A stretch of 47,186 nt of DNA from JBBDXS01 sp964418365 (GTDB lineage: Bacteria > Chloroflexota > Dehalococcoidia > DSTF01 > RBG-16-68-14), in assembly GCA_964418365.1 (NCBI GenBank), contig CAYQLM010000011.1, forward strand, positions 1 through 47,186, in the 5' to 3' direction. Made by a program: the position numbers and the translations under genes. The notes under the pieces are model-generated. The model was given only the letters and a program-made list of their open reading frames with translations, was not told the DNA's origin and did no database searches. Shown here piece after piece: positions 29,970 to 38,555 of the stretch. The first letter of the stretch is position 1; each line of letters begins with the position of its first letter.

Positions 29970-31886
29970 ATGCTGAAGGCGTACGAAGAGCTGCGCAAGC
30001 AGGCCAATGCGGTCTGGCAGGCGATCGAGAAGCCGCAGCGCACGCTCGTGCGCGTGCCGGTGGCGACGTGCTCGATCCCGGGCGGCGCGCTCGAGACGCT
30101 GGAGGCGCTGCGGCGCGAGGTGAAGGAGCGCGGCCTTGCGGTCGACGTCGAGCGGGTAGGCGAGACGGGGCTGTGCTGGCTGGAGCCGCTCGTCGAGGTG
30201 CGCAAGGCTGACGGCAGTATCGTTCTGTACGAGAAGATCACGCCGGACCGCGTGGAGAAGCTGCTCAGCGAAGCGATCGATGGCGTGTGCCGCGACTACG
30301 CGTTCGCCGTCGCCGCGGGCCCGCCGGTGGAAGGCGTGCAGCAGCTCGCGGACTACGACTACTGGCAGATCCAGGAGCGGCGGCTGATCGCGCGCTGCGG
30401 CCTGATCGATCCGGAGAACATCGACCACTACATCGCGACGGGCGGCTACGCGGGCGCGGCGCAGGCGCTGGAGCAGAGCCAGGAAGACGTGATCAAGGCG
30501 GTGGGCGACTCGACGCTGCGGGGCCGGAGCGGCTCGAACTTCCCGACGGCGCGGAAGTGGGAGTTCCTGCGCAGCAAGACGCGCGAGCCGAAATACCTCA
30601 TCTGCAACGCGGATGAGGGCGACCCGGGGGCGTTCGTCAACCGTATCCTGATGGAGTGCGACCCGCACTCGGTGCTCGAAGGCATGCTCATCGCGGCGCA
30701 CGCGACGGGGGCGTCGTTCGGCTACATCTACATCCGCGATGAGTATCCGCTCGCGATCGAGCGAATGGAGCTGGCGCTCCAGCACGTGCGCGAGCGGGGC
30801 CTGTTCGGCGACAACGTCCTCGGCACCGGCAAGGCGTTCGACGCGGAGATCTGGCGCGGGGCGGGCTCCTACGTCTGCGGCGAGGAGTCTGGGCTGCTGG
30901 CGTCGGTGAACGACAAGCGCGGCATGCCGCAGATCCGACCGCCGTTCCCGGCCGATTCGGGCGTCCTCGGGCAGCCGACGAACGTGAACAACGTCGAGAC
31001 GTATAGCTGCGTGGCGCTGTTGTTCCAGAAAGGGCTGGAGTACTACAAGTCCCTAGGGACGGAGCGAAACCGCGGCACGAAGATCTTCAGCCTGACCGGA
31101 CACATCGATCGGCCGGGCGTGCTCGAAGTGCCGTTCGGCTTTCGCTTCCGCACGTTCTACGATATGTTCGCGGTCGGACCGTGGTACGAGCGCAAGTCGT
31201 GGAAGGCGATCCAGGCCGGCGCGGCGCTCGCGGGCATCCTGCCGACGCACATCGCGCTGAAGCTGACCATGGAGCCAGAGGAGTTTCTCGCGCACGGCGT
31301 GCAGATGGGCGGCGGCGGCATCGTCTTCATCAATGAGACGGCGTGCATCGTCGATATGAACATCATGTTCTCGTGGTTCCTGGAAGACGAGTCGTGCGGG
31401 CGCTGCACGACGTGCCACGGCGGCACGCAGCGCATGACGGAGATCTTCCGGCGCGTCGCGCGCGGCGGCGGGCACCCGGACGACTACAACAAGATGCGCA
31501 TCCTCGGGCAGGCGCTCCAGTGGTCGAACTGCGTGCACGGCTCAGCCTCGCCGACGATCATGCTCAAGAGCGCAGAGTTCTTCCGCGAGGAGATCGACGA
31601 GCACATCCTGCACCGGCGCTGCCCGGCGCAGGTCTGCCGCGACCTGATCCGCTACGAAGTCTTCGCCGACAGCCCCAAGCTGCCGGAGGCGGCCGAGATC
31701 TGCCCCACCGAGGCCGTGGTGCAAGAAGGCAAGGGCTGGAAGATCATCGACGAGCGCTGCATCCGCTGCAACGCCTGCCGGGAGATCGCTCCGGAAGCCA
31801 TCCGCGTCGTCGATGCGCCCGCGGAAGCCCTCCAGATACGCGTCGAGGAGGTCGGCCTGGACGCGCGCGGCACCATGCAGCACTAG
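29970..31886 (+). CDS. nuoF: NuoF-like NADH-binding flavoprotein with N-terminal thioredoxin-like and C-terminal ferredoxin domains
   Basis: 638 residues, with the build of NADH-linked hydrogenase/formate dehydrogenase beta subunits (HydB/HoxF type). The thioredoxin-like N-terminus (about 20-105) lacks a full [2Fe-2S] set. The FMN/NADH domain has GRSGSNFPT (185-193; canonical GRGGAGFPT) and YVCGEESG. An SLBB-like region follows. The N3-type cluster uses C476, C479, C482 and C521. The ferredoxin domain keeps C578, C597, C600 and C603, but the other three Cys of motif 1 (positions 568, 571, 574) and the last of motif 2 (607) are replaced, so one [4Fe-4S] cluster remains. The electron acceptor is unknown. 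The gene is downstream of nuoE. Confidence 0.92.
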   Translation: MLKAYEELRKQANAVWQAIEKPQRTLVRVPVATCSIPGGALETLEALRREVKERGLAVDVERVGETGLCWLEPLVEVRKADGSIVLYEKITPDRVEKLLSEAIDGVCRDYAFAVAAGPPVEGVQQLADYDYWQIQERRLIARCGLIDPENIDHYIATGGYAGAAQALEQSQEDVIKAVGDSTLRGRSGSNFPTARKWEFLRSKTREPKYLICNADEGDPGAFVNRILMECDPHSVLEGMLIAAHATGASFGYIYIRDEYPLAIERMELALQHVRERGLFGDNVLGTGKAFDAEIWRGAGSYVCGEESGLLASVNDKRGMPQIRPPFPADSGVLGQPTNVNNVETYSCVALLFQKGLEYYKSLGTERNRGTKIFSLTGHIDRPGVLEVPFGFRFRTFYDMFAVGPWYERKSWKAIQAGAALAGILPTHIALKLTMEPEEFLAHGVQMGGGGIVFINETACIVDMNIMFSWFLEDESCGRCTTCHGGTQRMTEIFRRVARGGGHPDDYNKMRILGQALQWSNCVHGSASPTIMLKSAEFFREEIDEHILHRRCPAQVCRDLIRYEVFADSPKLPEAAEICPTEAVVQEGKGWKIIDERCIRCNACREIAPEAIRVVDAPAEALQIRVEEVGLDARGTMQH

Positions 31887-31991
31887 GCTACCAGCGGCCC
31901 TCGGCGGCAGGGCGCCGTTCCCAGCCGCTGGACGAGTCTAGCCAGCTTCGGCCCTCTACCTGATTTCCCCTACAGCCGAATATCTCTAGGT

Positions 31992-33761
31992 ATGGACTCG
32001 TCAAGGGCTCTCAGCGGCCGATTGGGCAGTATTGTCCTCTACCCGGCGAGGCATATCCATTGGAAAATCATCGCTCCATACGTGCTGCTCACCATTGTGT
32101 TCGCGGGCGTGGGCACGTTCATCGCGGCCCGTCTCGTCACCGGCTCTCTGAAGGAGCGCTTCGACAACCAGCTCGTCGAATCGGCGCGGGTGGCGTCGGA
32201 CGCTGTCGTCCGACGCGAGCGCGCGCACCTCGAGGTGGTGCGCGGCGTGGCGTTTACGGACGGCGTCGCGAAGGCGGTCGAGTCGGGCGATTCCGCGAAG
32301 CTCGGCACACTCGTCCAGCCGCTCGCGACGAACAACAAGACGGAGCTGGTGCAGGTGCTGAACGCGCAGGGCCAGCGCATGCTGGGCTTGCGACTGGCCG
32401 ACCAACAGGCATTGCGATACGCACAGCTCGATGACACGTCCCAGCAGTCGAGCTGGCCGATTGTGCGCAGTGTCATGTCGGGTAAGCAGGACAGTCTGGG
32501 CGACAAGTTCGCGCAGATCGTTGGCACGAAGGACGGCTACGCCCTGTACACGGCGGGGCCGATCTACGACGGAGACAAGCTCGTCGGCGCGGTGCTGGTG
32601 GGCAGCCTGCTCGATTCGTTCCTGCCCGCGGCGAAGTCCGAGGCGCTGGCCGACATTACGATCTACGACTTCACGGGCGCGCCGCTTGCTACGACGTTCG
32701 CCAGCTCAGACAACCCGAGCGACGCGTCGCTCACGCCCGGGGACAAAGCGCTGGCCAGCTTCGACAAGCCGGACGGCGTGCGCGAGAGCAAGACGCTCTT
32801 CGGCCGCGGGTTCGATCTGGTCTACGGGCAGCTCGTCGTGCGGAACCAAGTCGTGGGTGTCTACTCCGTCGCGCTGCCGTCGTCATTCATCCTGTCCGCC
32901 GCCGGCTCCACCCGCTGGCAGATGGGGCTGCTCTTCGCCGTCGGCATGCTGGTCGTGCTCGCCTGCGGCTGGGGCCTGGCGCGCAGCCTGACGAAGCCGC
33001 TGCTGCGCCTTGTCCGCACGGCGCGCGCAGTGACGGAAGGCGACCTCACGATGCGCTCGGGCGTGCACACAACCGATGAGATCGGCGTGCTTGCCGAGTC
33101 GTTTGACCGGATGACGGAGCGGCTCCAGCGCCAGCACCTGGCGACGGTGCGCGCGCTCACATCGGCGATCGATGCGCGCGACCCGTACACGGCCGGCCAC
33201 TCCGCGCGTGTGGGCCAGCTTGCGGTCGAGATCGGGACGTCTCTCGGCCTGTCTGAGTCGCTACTTCAGCACCTCGAGATCGGCGGCTACCTGCACGACA
33301 TCGGCAAGATCGGCGTGCGGGACAGCGTGCTGCTCAAACCCGGAGAGCTGACACCGGAGGAGCGGGAGCTGATCGAGCGGCACCCGCGCGTGGGCCTCGA
33401 AATTCTCGCAGCCGTCGATCTTGCGCCCGAAGTGATCGCGTTCGTCGGCGGGCACCACGAGAAGCTGGACGGCAGCGGCTACCCGAAGGGCCAGCGCGGC
33501 GATCAACTGAGCATCATCGCCCGGGTCGCCGCCGTCTCTGACATCTACGACGCGCTCACCACGGACCGGCCCTACCGGCCGGGGATGACGCCCGCCGAGG
33601 CCGTGGCGATCATCAAGCGCGAGGCCGATCAGGGCAAGCTGGACAAGCGCGCGGTTGCCGCGCTGGACCAGGTGCTCTCCCGCTGGGAGCGACGCCGGCG
33701 GACGGACCCCGCCCTGAAGGGATTCCGCTTGCCGGACCGCCCCGTGGTCATGGCGGCGTAA
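31992..33761 (+). CDS. Membrane sensor with Cache-like domain, HAMP and HD-GYP phosphodiesterase
   Basis: 589 residues. TM1 lies at about 27-48. An extracellular double-Cache-like sensor (about 50-305) follows, then TM2 (about 315-335), HAMP (336-390) and an HD-GYP domain (about 395-560). The active-site motifs are intact: YLHDIGKIG with the HD pair near 435, HHEKLDGSGYPKG near 488-500 (the HHExxDGxGYP signature), and SDIYDALTTDRPYRP. HD-GYP enzymes degrade cyclic di-GMP, or in some cases cGAMP. The signal sensed is unknown. The next gene starts 1 nt after the stop, so this sensor is co-transcribed with a cohesin surface protein. Start at the ATG at 31992; no clear ribosome binding site. Confidence 0.92.
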   Translation: MDSSRALSGRLGSIVLYPARHIHWKIIAPYVLLTIVFAGVGTFIAARLVTGSLKERFDNQLVESARVASDAVVRRERAHLEVVRGVAFTDGVAKAVESGDSAKLGTLVQPLATNNKTELVQVLNAQGQRMLGLRLADQQALRYAQLDDTSQQSSWPIVRSVMSGKQDSLGDKFAQIVGTKDGYALYTAGPIYDGDKLVGAVLVGSLLDSFLPAAKSEALADITIYDFTGAPLATTFASSDNPSDASLTPGDKALASFDKPDGVRESKTLFGRGFDLVYGQLVVRNQVVGVYSVALPSSFILSAAGSTRWQMGLLFAVGMLVVLACGWGLARSLTKPLLRLVRTARAVTEGDLTMRSGVHTTDEIGVLAESFDRMTERLQRQHLATVRALTSAIDARDPYTAGHSARVGQLAVEIGTSLGLSESLLQHLEIGGYLHDIGKIGVRDSVLLKPGELTPEERELIERHPRVGLEILAAVDLAPEVIAFVGGHHEKLDGSGYPKGQRGDQLSIIARVAAVSDIYDALTTDRPYRPGMTPAEAVAIIKREADQGKLDKRAVAALDQVLSRWERRRRTDPALKGFRLPDRPVVMAA

Positions 33762-33762
33762 G

Positions 33763-35484
33763 ATGCGAGCGCGTGTCGGACAGCTCATCGCCACCATCGC
33801 CATCATCCTCGGCTGCCTGTTCGTCACGACGACGGCAGCCGCGCTCGCTCTGCGCCGCTCAGACTTCGAGAAGCTGAACGCCGACACGGGCTCGGAGCTC
33901 AAGGCGGATTACTCGAAGGACGCACACGGCGTGCGCCTCGCGCCGCTGCAGCCCGACGTGATCCACGCGGCCGCCTCGGACGAGAGTGCGCTCAGCGCGC
34001 CGCCGTCGGCCAACGCCCCGGCGGTGCGCGTGCCGATCGTCGGCGTGCCCACCGCGAGCCCGCCGGCGTCCCTGCCGTCGCGGCCGACCAGCACGGCGCG
34101 CGCGCCTTCACCGACAGCTGGGCCGAAGATCGCCGGCGCAAGCCCAACGCCGACCCGTGAGCGGCCGACCGAGACGCCGGCCTTCACGCCACGCGCGACG
34201 GACACGCCGACGCCAACGCCGCCGATCCCGACACCGACGTTCACATCGACATGGACGGCCACGCCGACGCACACAGCGACATCGACCGCGTCGGCCACGC
34301 CGACGGCGACGCCCTTCTCCCCCACGGCCACGCGCACCATCCCGCCGTCATCGACACCGACGGCGACGAGCGCGCCGCCGACGGCGACATCGACAGCCGT
34401 ACCGTCCACGGCGACGTTCACGTCGTTGCCTACAGACACGCCGACGGCGACGCGAACGAACACGCCGACCGCCACAGAAACGCCCGACGGAACACCCACG
34501 GACACATGGACGCCTGCAGCGACCCGCACACCGCGAACGCCGATGGGCACTCCTACGCCCCGGACGCCGACCCGCACGCGCATGCCGACGCGCACCCCGA
34601 GCTCGGCGCGCACGCCGACGCCGACACCGATCGATGCGAAGCTCTACGTCTCGCCCGAGGCGCAGACCGTACTGCCAGGCACCGTGACAGTCGACATCAA
34701 CATTGAGAACGCCGTCGATCTGGGCGGATATCTCTTCACGGTGACCTGGGACGACACGATCCTCGACTTCGTGAGCGTGAGCGACGGGCTGTTCCTGGGA
34801 TCGACGGGCCGGGCTGTCGTCTGCGCGCCCGTGACGCTGCTGCCGGGAAGCGCGACGTTCACCTGTACCAGCATCGGGACCGATGCCGGGCCTTCTGGAG
34901 CTGGCACGATCGCCACGGTCCAGTTCGTGACGCTGGCGGACGGCAAGACGCTGATTGTGCTCGCCGACGCCAAGATGAAGACGACGTCGGATGTGCTCTT
35001 CGACATCGTGAAGCAGGACGGCTCGGTGACGGTCGCGTCTCCTACCCCCACGAGCACGCCGACGCCGGTGCCCACGAACACGCCCACGGAAACGCCGACG
35101 CCAACCCAGACGCCCACGCCGCCGCCGACGCCTACGCCGCCGTGTGTTCCCCCGGACCCGGTCTACGGTTTCGTTCAGACGATCACTCCACCAGATGGTG
35201 CCACCGGCGTCACGGTCTCCACGGACGTCGTAATCAAGTTCAACCAGCCAATGGACGCGGGAACCGTCAATACGACAAACGTCTACATGACTGACGGCAT
35301 CAACCCGGCTGGGGTGTGGGCCACGGTAAGCTACGATGCAAATACCTACGAGGCGACTTTGAATCCCGACGCCGACCTAACTCCTGGCGCCACCTACTAC
35401 CCGGGGGTTTGGAGGAATATCAAGAACGCCTGCGGCATTCGGCAAGACGTGGATGTCACAACCGCCTTCACCACAGCTCCCTAG
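33763..35484 (+). CDS. Surface protein with Thr/Pro linker, cohesin domain and Big_5 domain
   Basis: 573 residues. The N-terminal membrane segment (about 7-29) follows a short positive start. Residues about 95-288 are almost entirely Pro/Thr/Ser/Ala (TPTPT, TATxT repeats). A cohesin-like domain spans about 290-423: KLYVSPEAQTVLPGTVTVDI, GGYLFTVTWDDTILDFVSV and DVLFDIVKQDGSVTV are the typical strands. A second TP-rich linker (424-460) leads to a Big_5/SbsA-like Ig domain (about 466-573) with GATGVTVSTDVVIKFNQPMD. The gene follows the HD-GYP sensor with 1 nt between. A dockerin protein is encoded at 26330-27328. The linker DNA is low-complexity and likely prone to length change. Confidence 0.88.
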   Translation: MRARVGQLIATIAIILGCLFVTTTAAALALRRSDFEKLNADTGSELKADYSKDAHGVRLAPLQPDVIHAAASDESALSAPPSANAPAVRVPIVGVPTASPPASLPSRPTSTARAPSPTAGPKIAGASPTPTRERPTETPAFTPRATDTPTPTPPIPTPTFTSTWTATPTHTATSTASATPTATPFSPTATRTIPPSSTPTATSAPPTATSTAVPSTATFTSLPTDTPTATRTNTPTATETPDGTPTDTWTPAATRTPRTPMGTPTPRTPTRTRMPTRTPSSARTPTPTPIDAKLYVSPEAQTVLPGTVTVDINIENAVDLGGYLFTVTWDDTILDFVSVSDGLFLGSTGRAVVCAPVTLLPGSATFTCTSIGTDAGPSGAGTIATVQFVTLADGKTLIVLADAKMKTTSDVLFDIVKQDGSVTVASPTPTSTPTPVPTNTPTETPTPTQTPTPPPTPTPPCVPPDPVYGFVQTITPPDGATGVTVSTDVVIKFNQPMDAGTVNTTNVYMTDGINPAGVWATVSYDANTYEATLNPDADLTPGATYYPGVWRNIKNACGIRQDVDVTTAFTTAP

Positions 35485-35530
35485 CAGGGTGCTGAAAAAG
35501 CGGTTCTGAGGGATCGCCTCTGTGGCGGAT

Positions 35531-35550
35531 CCGCTGCAGCATGGCAGCGG
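35531..35550 (+). terminator. Hairpin after the cohesin gene
   Basis: CCGCTGC/GCAGCGG, 7 bp with a 6-nt loop, 47 nt after the stop codon; no T run. The sequence just before it (CAGGGTGCTGAAAAAGCGG) resembles short elements repeated in many genomes, but no second copy is in this window. Confidence 0.4.
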
Positions 35551-35574
35551 TGGGATTAGTTGGAGGTAGACGAC

Positions 35575-35604
35575 TTGTACCGCGCGGGCCTTTGCCGCTA
35601 GCAT
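35575..35604 (+). promoter_or_regulatory. Promoter of mutS
   Basis: TTGTAC (35575-35580), 18-nt spacer, TAGCAT (35599-35604). The leader of about 43 nt includes AAGGA, 9 nt before the TTG start at 35654. Confidence 0.5.
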
Positions 35605-35653
35605 AGGGCAAACGTTCTGGTGACAAGCCGTCACCGCGCAAGGACGCCGTCCG

Positions 35654-38308
35654 TTGACCCCCATCCGACGCCAGTACCTGGATATCAAGCGGCGCTATCC
35701 GCACGCGATCGTCTTCTTCCGCCTGGGCGACTTCTACGAGACGTTCGATGACGACGCGAAGCTCGTCGCGCGCGAGCTGGAGATCACGCTCACCTCGAAG
35801 CCGATGGGCGGCGGCGAGCGCGTGCCGCTGGCGGGCGTGCCGTACCACGCCGTCGAGGGCTACCTGTCGCGGCTGATCGCGAAGGGCTACAAGGTCGCGC
35901 TGTGCGAGCAGATGTCGGACCCGGCGGCGAGCAAGGGCCTGGTCGAGCGCGAGGTCGTGCGCGTGGTGACGCCGGGCACCGTGCTCGAGTCGAACCTGCT
36001 GGACGAGCGAGCGAACAACTACATCGTCGCGCTGGCACCGCTTCGGCGTGGCGCGCGTAACGGTTCGGATCCGTTCGCCGACCCGCAGGCAGTGATCGGC
36101 CTCGCCTACGCCGACGTCTCGACGGGCGAGTTCGTCGCGGGTGAGATTACGGCGGGGGCGCTCGCGGGCGAGCTGACGCGCCTGCGCGCGGCCGAGCTGC
36201 TGCTGCCCGAGAGCGTCGACGCGCCGGAGGGCCTCGAGACACCGGTCACGTCGGCGGCGGACGATTGGTGGCTGGGCGAAGTGGCTGAGGCGGCGCTGCG
36301 CGAGCACTTCGCCGTCGCGTCGAGCGAAGCGTTCGGACTGGCGGGCCAGCCGGGCGCGGTCGCGGCGGCAGGTGCGCTGCTGCAGTACCTGCGCGAGAAC
36401 CAGCGCTCGTCGCTGCAGCACATCACGCGGCTGCAGAGCTACCGCCCCGACGGCTTCATGCTGCTGGACGCGGCGACGCGGCGCAACCTGGAGTTGTTCG
36501 CGGGCGGCCGGCAGAGCAGCCGCAAGCACTCGCTGCTGGGCGTGCTCGATCTGACGGAGACGGCGCTGGGCGCGCGGCTGCTCACGCGACGGCTGGGCCA
36601 GCCGCTGCTGTCGCGCGCGGCGATCGACGCGCGGCTCGACCAAGTCCAGTTCTTCTTCGAGAGCGCGGTGCGGCGCGGCCGCGCGCAGGAGCTGCTCGGC
36701 GGGATGCCGGACCTCGAGCGGCTCGTCGGACGGGTAGGGACGGGGCTGTGCTCCCCGCGCGACCTCGTCGGCCTGCGGCGCGGCCTCGAGCTGGCGCCGG
36801 CGCTGCGCGCGCTCGTTTCGGAGGAAGGCGTGTCTGGCGCAGTCGCCGAGCTGGCATCGCGCGTGCGGCCGTGCGACGACGCCGTCGCGGCGATCGCGCA
36901 GGCGATCGCGGACGAGCCGGGCGCGACGCTCGAGCACGGCAACGTGGTGCGCGCGGGCTTCTCGCAGGAACTGGACAGCCTGCGCGCGATCACGCGCGAT
37001 ACCAAGCGCTACCTCGCCGAGCTGGAGACGGCGGAGCGCGAGCGCACCGGCATCAAGTCGCTGCGCGTCGGCTACAACAAGGTGTTCGGGTACTACATCG
37101 AGGTGAGCAAGCCGAACGTCGCGCTCGTGCCGGACGCGTACGAGCGCCGCCAGACGCTCGTCGGCGCCGAGCGGTACGTGACGCCGCAGCTCAAGGAATA
37201 CGAGACGCGCATCCTCACCGCCGCCGACCGCATCGCCGAGATCGAGGCGCAGGTCTTCCGGCAGGTGTGCGCGCAGGTCGCCGCGGCGAGCGGCCAAGTG
37301 CTCTCACTCGCGGCGGCGGTCGCCGAGCTCGATGTCGCCGTCGCGCTGGCGGAGGCGGCGTCCCGCTACGGCTATACCCGGCCGGAGCTGCACGACGGCG
37401 ACGAGATGGACATCCACGACGGCCGCCATCCCGTCGTGGAGCGCACGCTGGCGGAGTCGACGCTCGCCGCAGGCCTGCCGAGCGCGTTCGTGCCGAACGA
37501 CACGCAGCTCGCGAAAGGCGAGGCGCAGATCGCGATCATCACCGGCCCGAACATGGCCGGCAAGTCGACGTACCTGCGACAGGTCGCGCTGATCGTGCTG
37601 ATGGCGCAGTGCGGCAGCTTCGTGCCGGCGTCGTCGGCGCGCATCGGCATCGTCGACCGCTGCTTCACGCGCGTCGGCGCGCAGGACGACCTCGCGTCCG
37701 GCCAGTCGACGTTCCTCGTCGAGATGCTGGAGACGGCGAACATCCTGCACAACGCGACGCCGCGCTCGCTCGTGATCCTGGACGAGATCGGGCGCGGGAC
37801 GAGCACCTACGACGGAATGGCGATCGCGCGCGCCGTGGTCGAGTACCTGCACAACAAGCCGGAGGTGGCGGCGAAGACCTTGTTCGCGACGCACTACCAC
37901 GAGCTCGTCGAGCTGGCGCATGTGCTGCCGCGCGTGCGTAACGAGAACGTTGCCGTCGCGGACGACGACGGCCGCATCGTCTTCCTGCATAAGATCGTGC
38001 CCGGCGGCGCCGACAAGAGCTACGGCGTTCACGTGGCGGAGCTGGCCGGCCTGCCGAAGCCCGTCGTGCAGCGCGCGCGCGAGGTGCTGGCGGAGCTGGA
38101 GCGCGGGGCCCTCACCCCTGGCCCCCATCGACCTAACCCCCTGGCCCCCTTCCCTTTAGGGAAGGGGGAAGAGAAGGCCGACCAGCTTTCGTTGCTGACG
38201 AGCCGGTCGCCGCTGCTCGATGACCTCGCGGCGCTGGAGGTGGACGGCATGACGCCGCTCGATGCGCTGACGAAGCTGTATGAGCTGCGGGAGCGGGCGA
38301 AGGAGTGA
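35654..38308 (+). CDS. mutS: DNA mismatch repair protein MutS
   Basis: 884 residues, MutS1 type. The mismatch-sensing domain begins at once with the F-x-E motif in RLGDFYETF. The connector, lever and clamp domains fill about 110-560. The ATPase has GPNMAGKSTYLRQ (Walker A, about 631-643), DDLASGQSTFLVEM, Walker B LVILDEIGRGTSTYDG and ATHYHEL. Residues about 818-840 (LTPGPHRPNPLAPFPLGKGE) are encoded by a palindromic repeat inserted in frame into the linker before the C-terminal tail (QLSLL...TPLDALTKLYELRERAKE). TTG start with AAGGA 9 nt upstream; no alternative ATG precedes the mismatch domain. mutL lies 3 kb downstream. Confidence 0.97.
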   Translation: MTPIRRQYLDIKRRYPHAIVFFRLGDFYETFDDDAKLVARELEITLTSKPMGGGERVPLAGVPYHAVEGYLSRLIAKGYKVALCEQMSDPAASKGLVEREVVRVVTPGTVLESNLLDERANNYIVALAPLRRGARNGSDPFADPQAVIGLAYADVSTGEFVAGEITAGALAGELTRLRAAELLLPESVDAPEGLETPVTSAADDWWLGEVAEAALREHFAVASSEAFGLAGQPGAVAAAGALLQYLRENQRSSLQHITRLQSYRPDGFMLLDAATRRNLELFAGGRQSSRKHSLLGVLDLTETALGARLLTRRLGQPLLSRAAIDARLDQVQFFFESAVRRGRAQELLGGMPDLERLVGRVGTGLCSPRDLVGLRRGLELAPALRALVSEEGVSGAVAELASRVRPCDDAVAAIAQAIADEPGATLEHGNVVRAGFSQELDSLRAITRDTKRYLAELETAERERTGIKSLRVGYNKVFGYYIEVSKPNVALVPDAYERRQTLVGAERYVTPQLKEYETRILTAADRIAEIEAQVFRQVCAQVAAASGQVLSLAAAVAELDVAVALAEAASRYGYTRPELHDGDEMDIHDGRHPVVERTLAESTLAAGLPSAFVPNDTQLAKGEAQIAIITGPNMAGKSTYLRQVALIVLMAQCGSFVPASSARIGIVDRCFTRVGAQDDLASGQSTFLVEMLETANILHNATPRSLVILDEIGRGTSTYDGMAIARAVVEYLHNKPEVAAKTLFATHYHELVELAHVLPRVRNENVAVADDDGRIVFLHKIVPGGADKSYGVHVAELAGLPKPVVQRAREVLAELERGALTPGPHRPNPLAPFPLGKGEEKADQLSLLTSRSPLLDDLAALEVDGMTPLDALTKLYELRERAKE
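38108..38172. repeat. Palindromic repeat inserted in frame in mutS
   Basis: CCCTCACCCCTGGCCCCC... then CCCCCTTCCCTTTAGGGAAGGGGG, a perfect CCCCCTTCCCT/AGGGAAGGGGG-type stem near 38149-38170. It belongs to the family of elements at 20090, 38310, 38412 and 45949. The reading frame is kept and no stop is introduced. Confidence 0.8.
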
Positions 38309-38518
38309 GCCCTCACCCCCGGCCCCTCTCCCCGAGGGAGAAGGGTGACGGCAGTCGGGGTGAGGGAGACGCTGAGAGCTGTATGAGCCGCGGGAGAAGG
38401 CGAAGGAGTAGGCCCTCTCCCCCGGCCCCTCTCCCCGAGGGAGAGGGGTGACGGCAGTCGGGGTGAGGGAGGCGCTGACGAAGCCGTACGGGCTGCGGGA
38501 TCGGGCGCGGGAGGCTGA
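38264..38518. repeat. Tandem triplication of the mutS 3' end together with a palindromic element
   Basis: A unit of about 103 nt comprises the last 45 nt of mutS plus a CCCTCNCCCCCGGCCCCTCTC-type palindrome. It runs from 38264 through the mutS stop to about 38367, is repeated at about 38368-38470, and begins a third time at 38471-38518. The two downstream copies of the mutS tail have lost frame by small deletions and substitutions. The 247-nt gap to the next gene otherwise contains only an ACGGATAAACGGA repeat at 38521-38545. Confidence 0.85.
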
Positions 38519-38555
38519 CAACGGATGGGTAACGGATAAACGGACGGGTTGTCGC

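Noticed and set aside
23000..30000. Insertion sequence or transposase behind the repeats
   Set aside because: No DDE, Y1 or serine recombinase gene is seen anywhere in the window, so the agent moving the repeats must be elsewhere or extinct.
35468..37297. A 609-codon minus-strand open frame
   Set aside because: Antisense to mutS; charged, repetitive composition with no recognisable motif.
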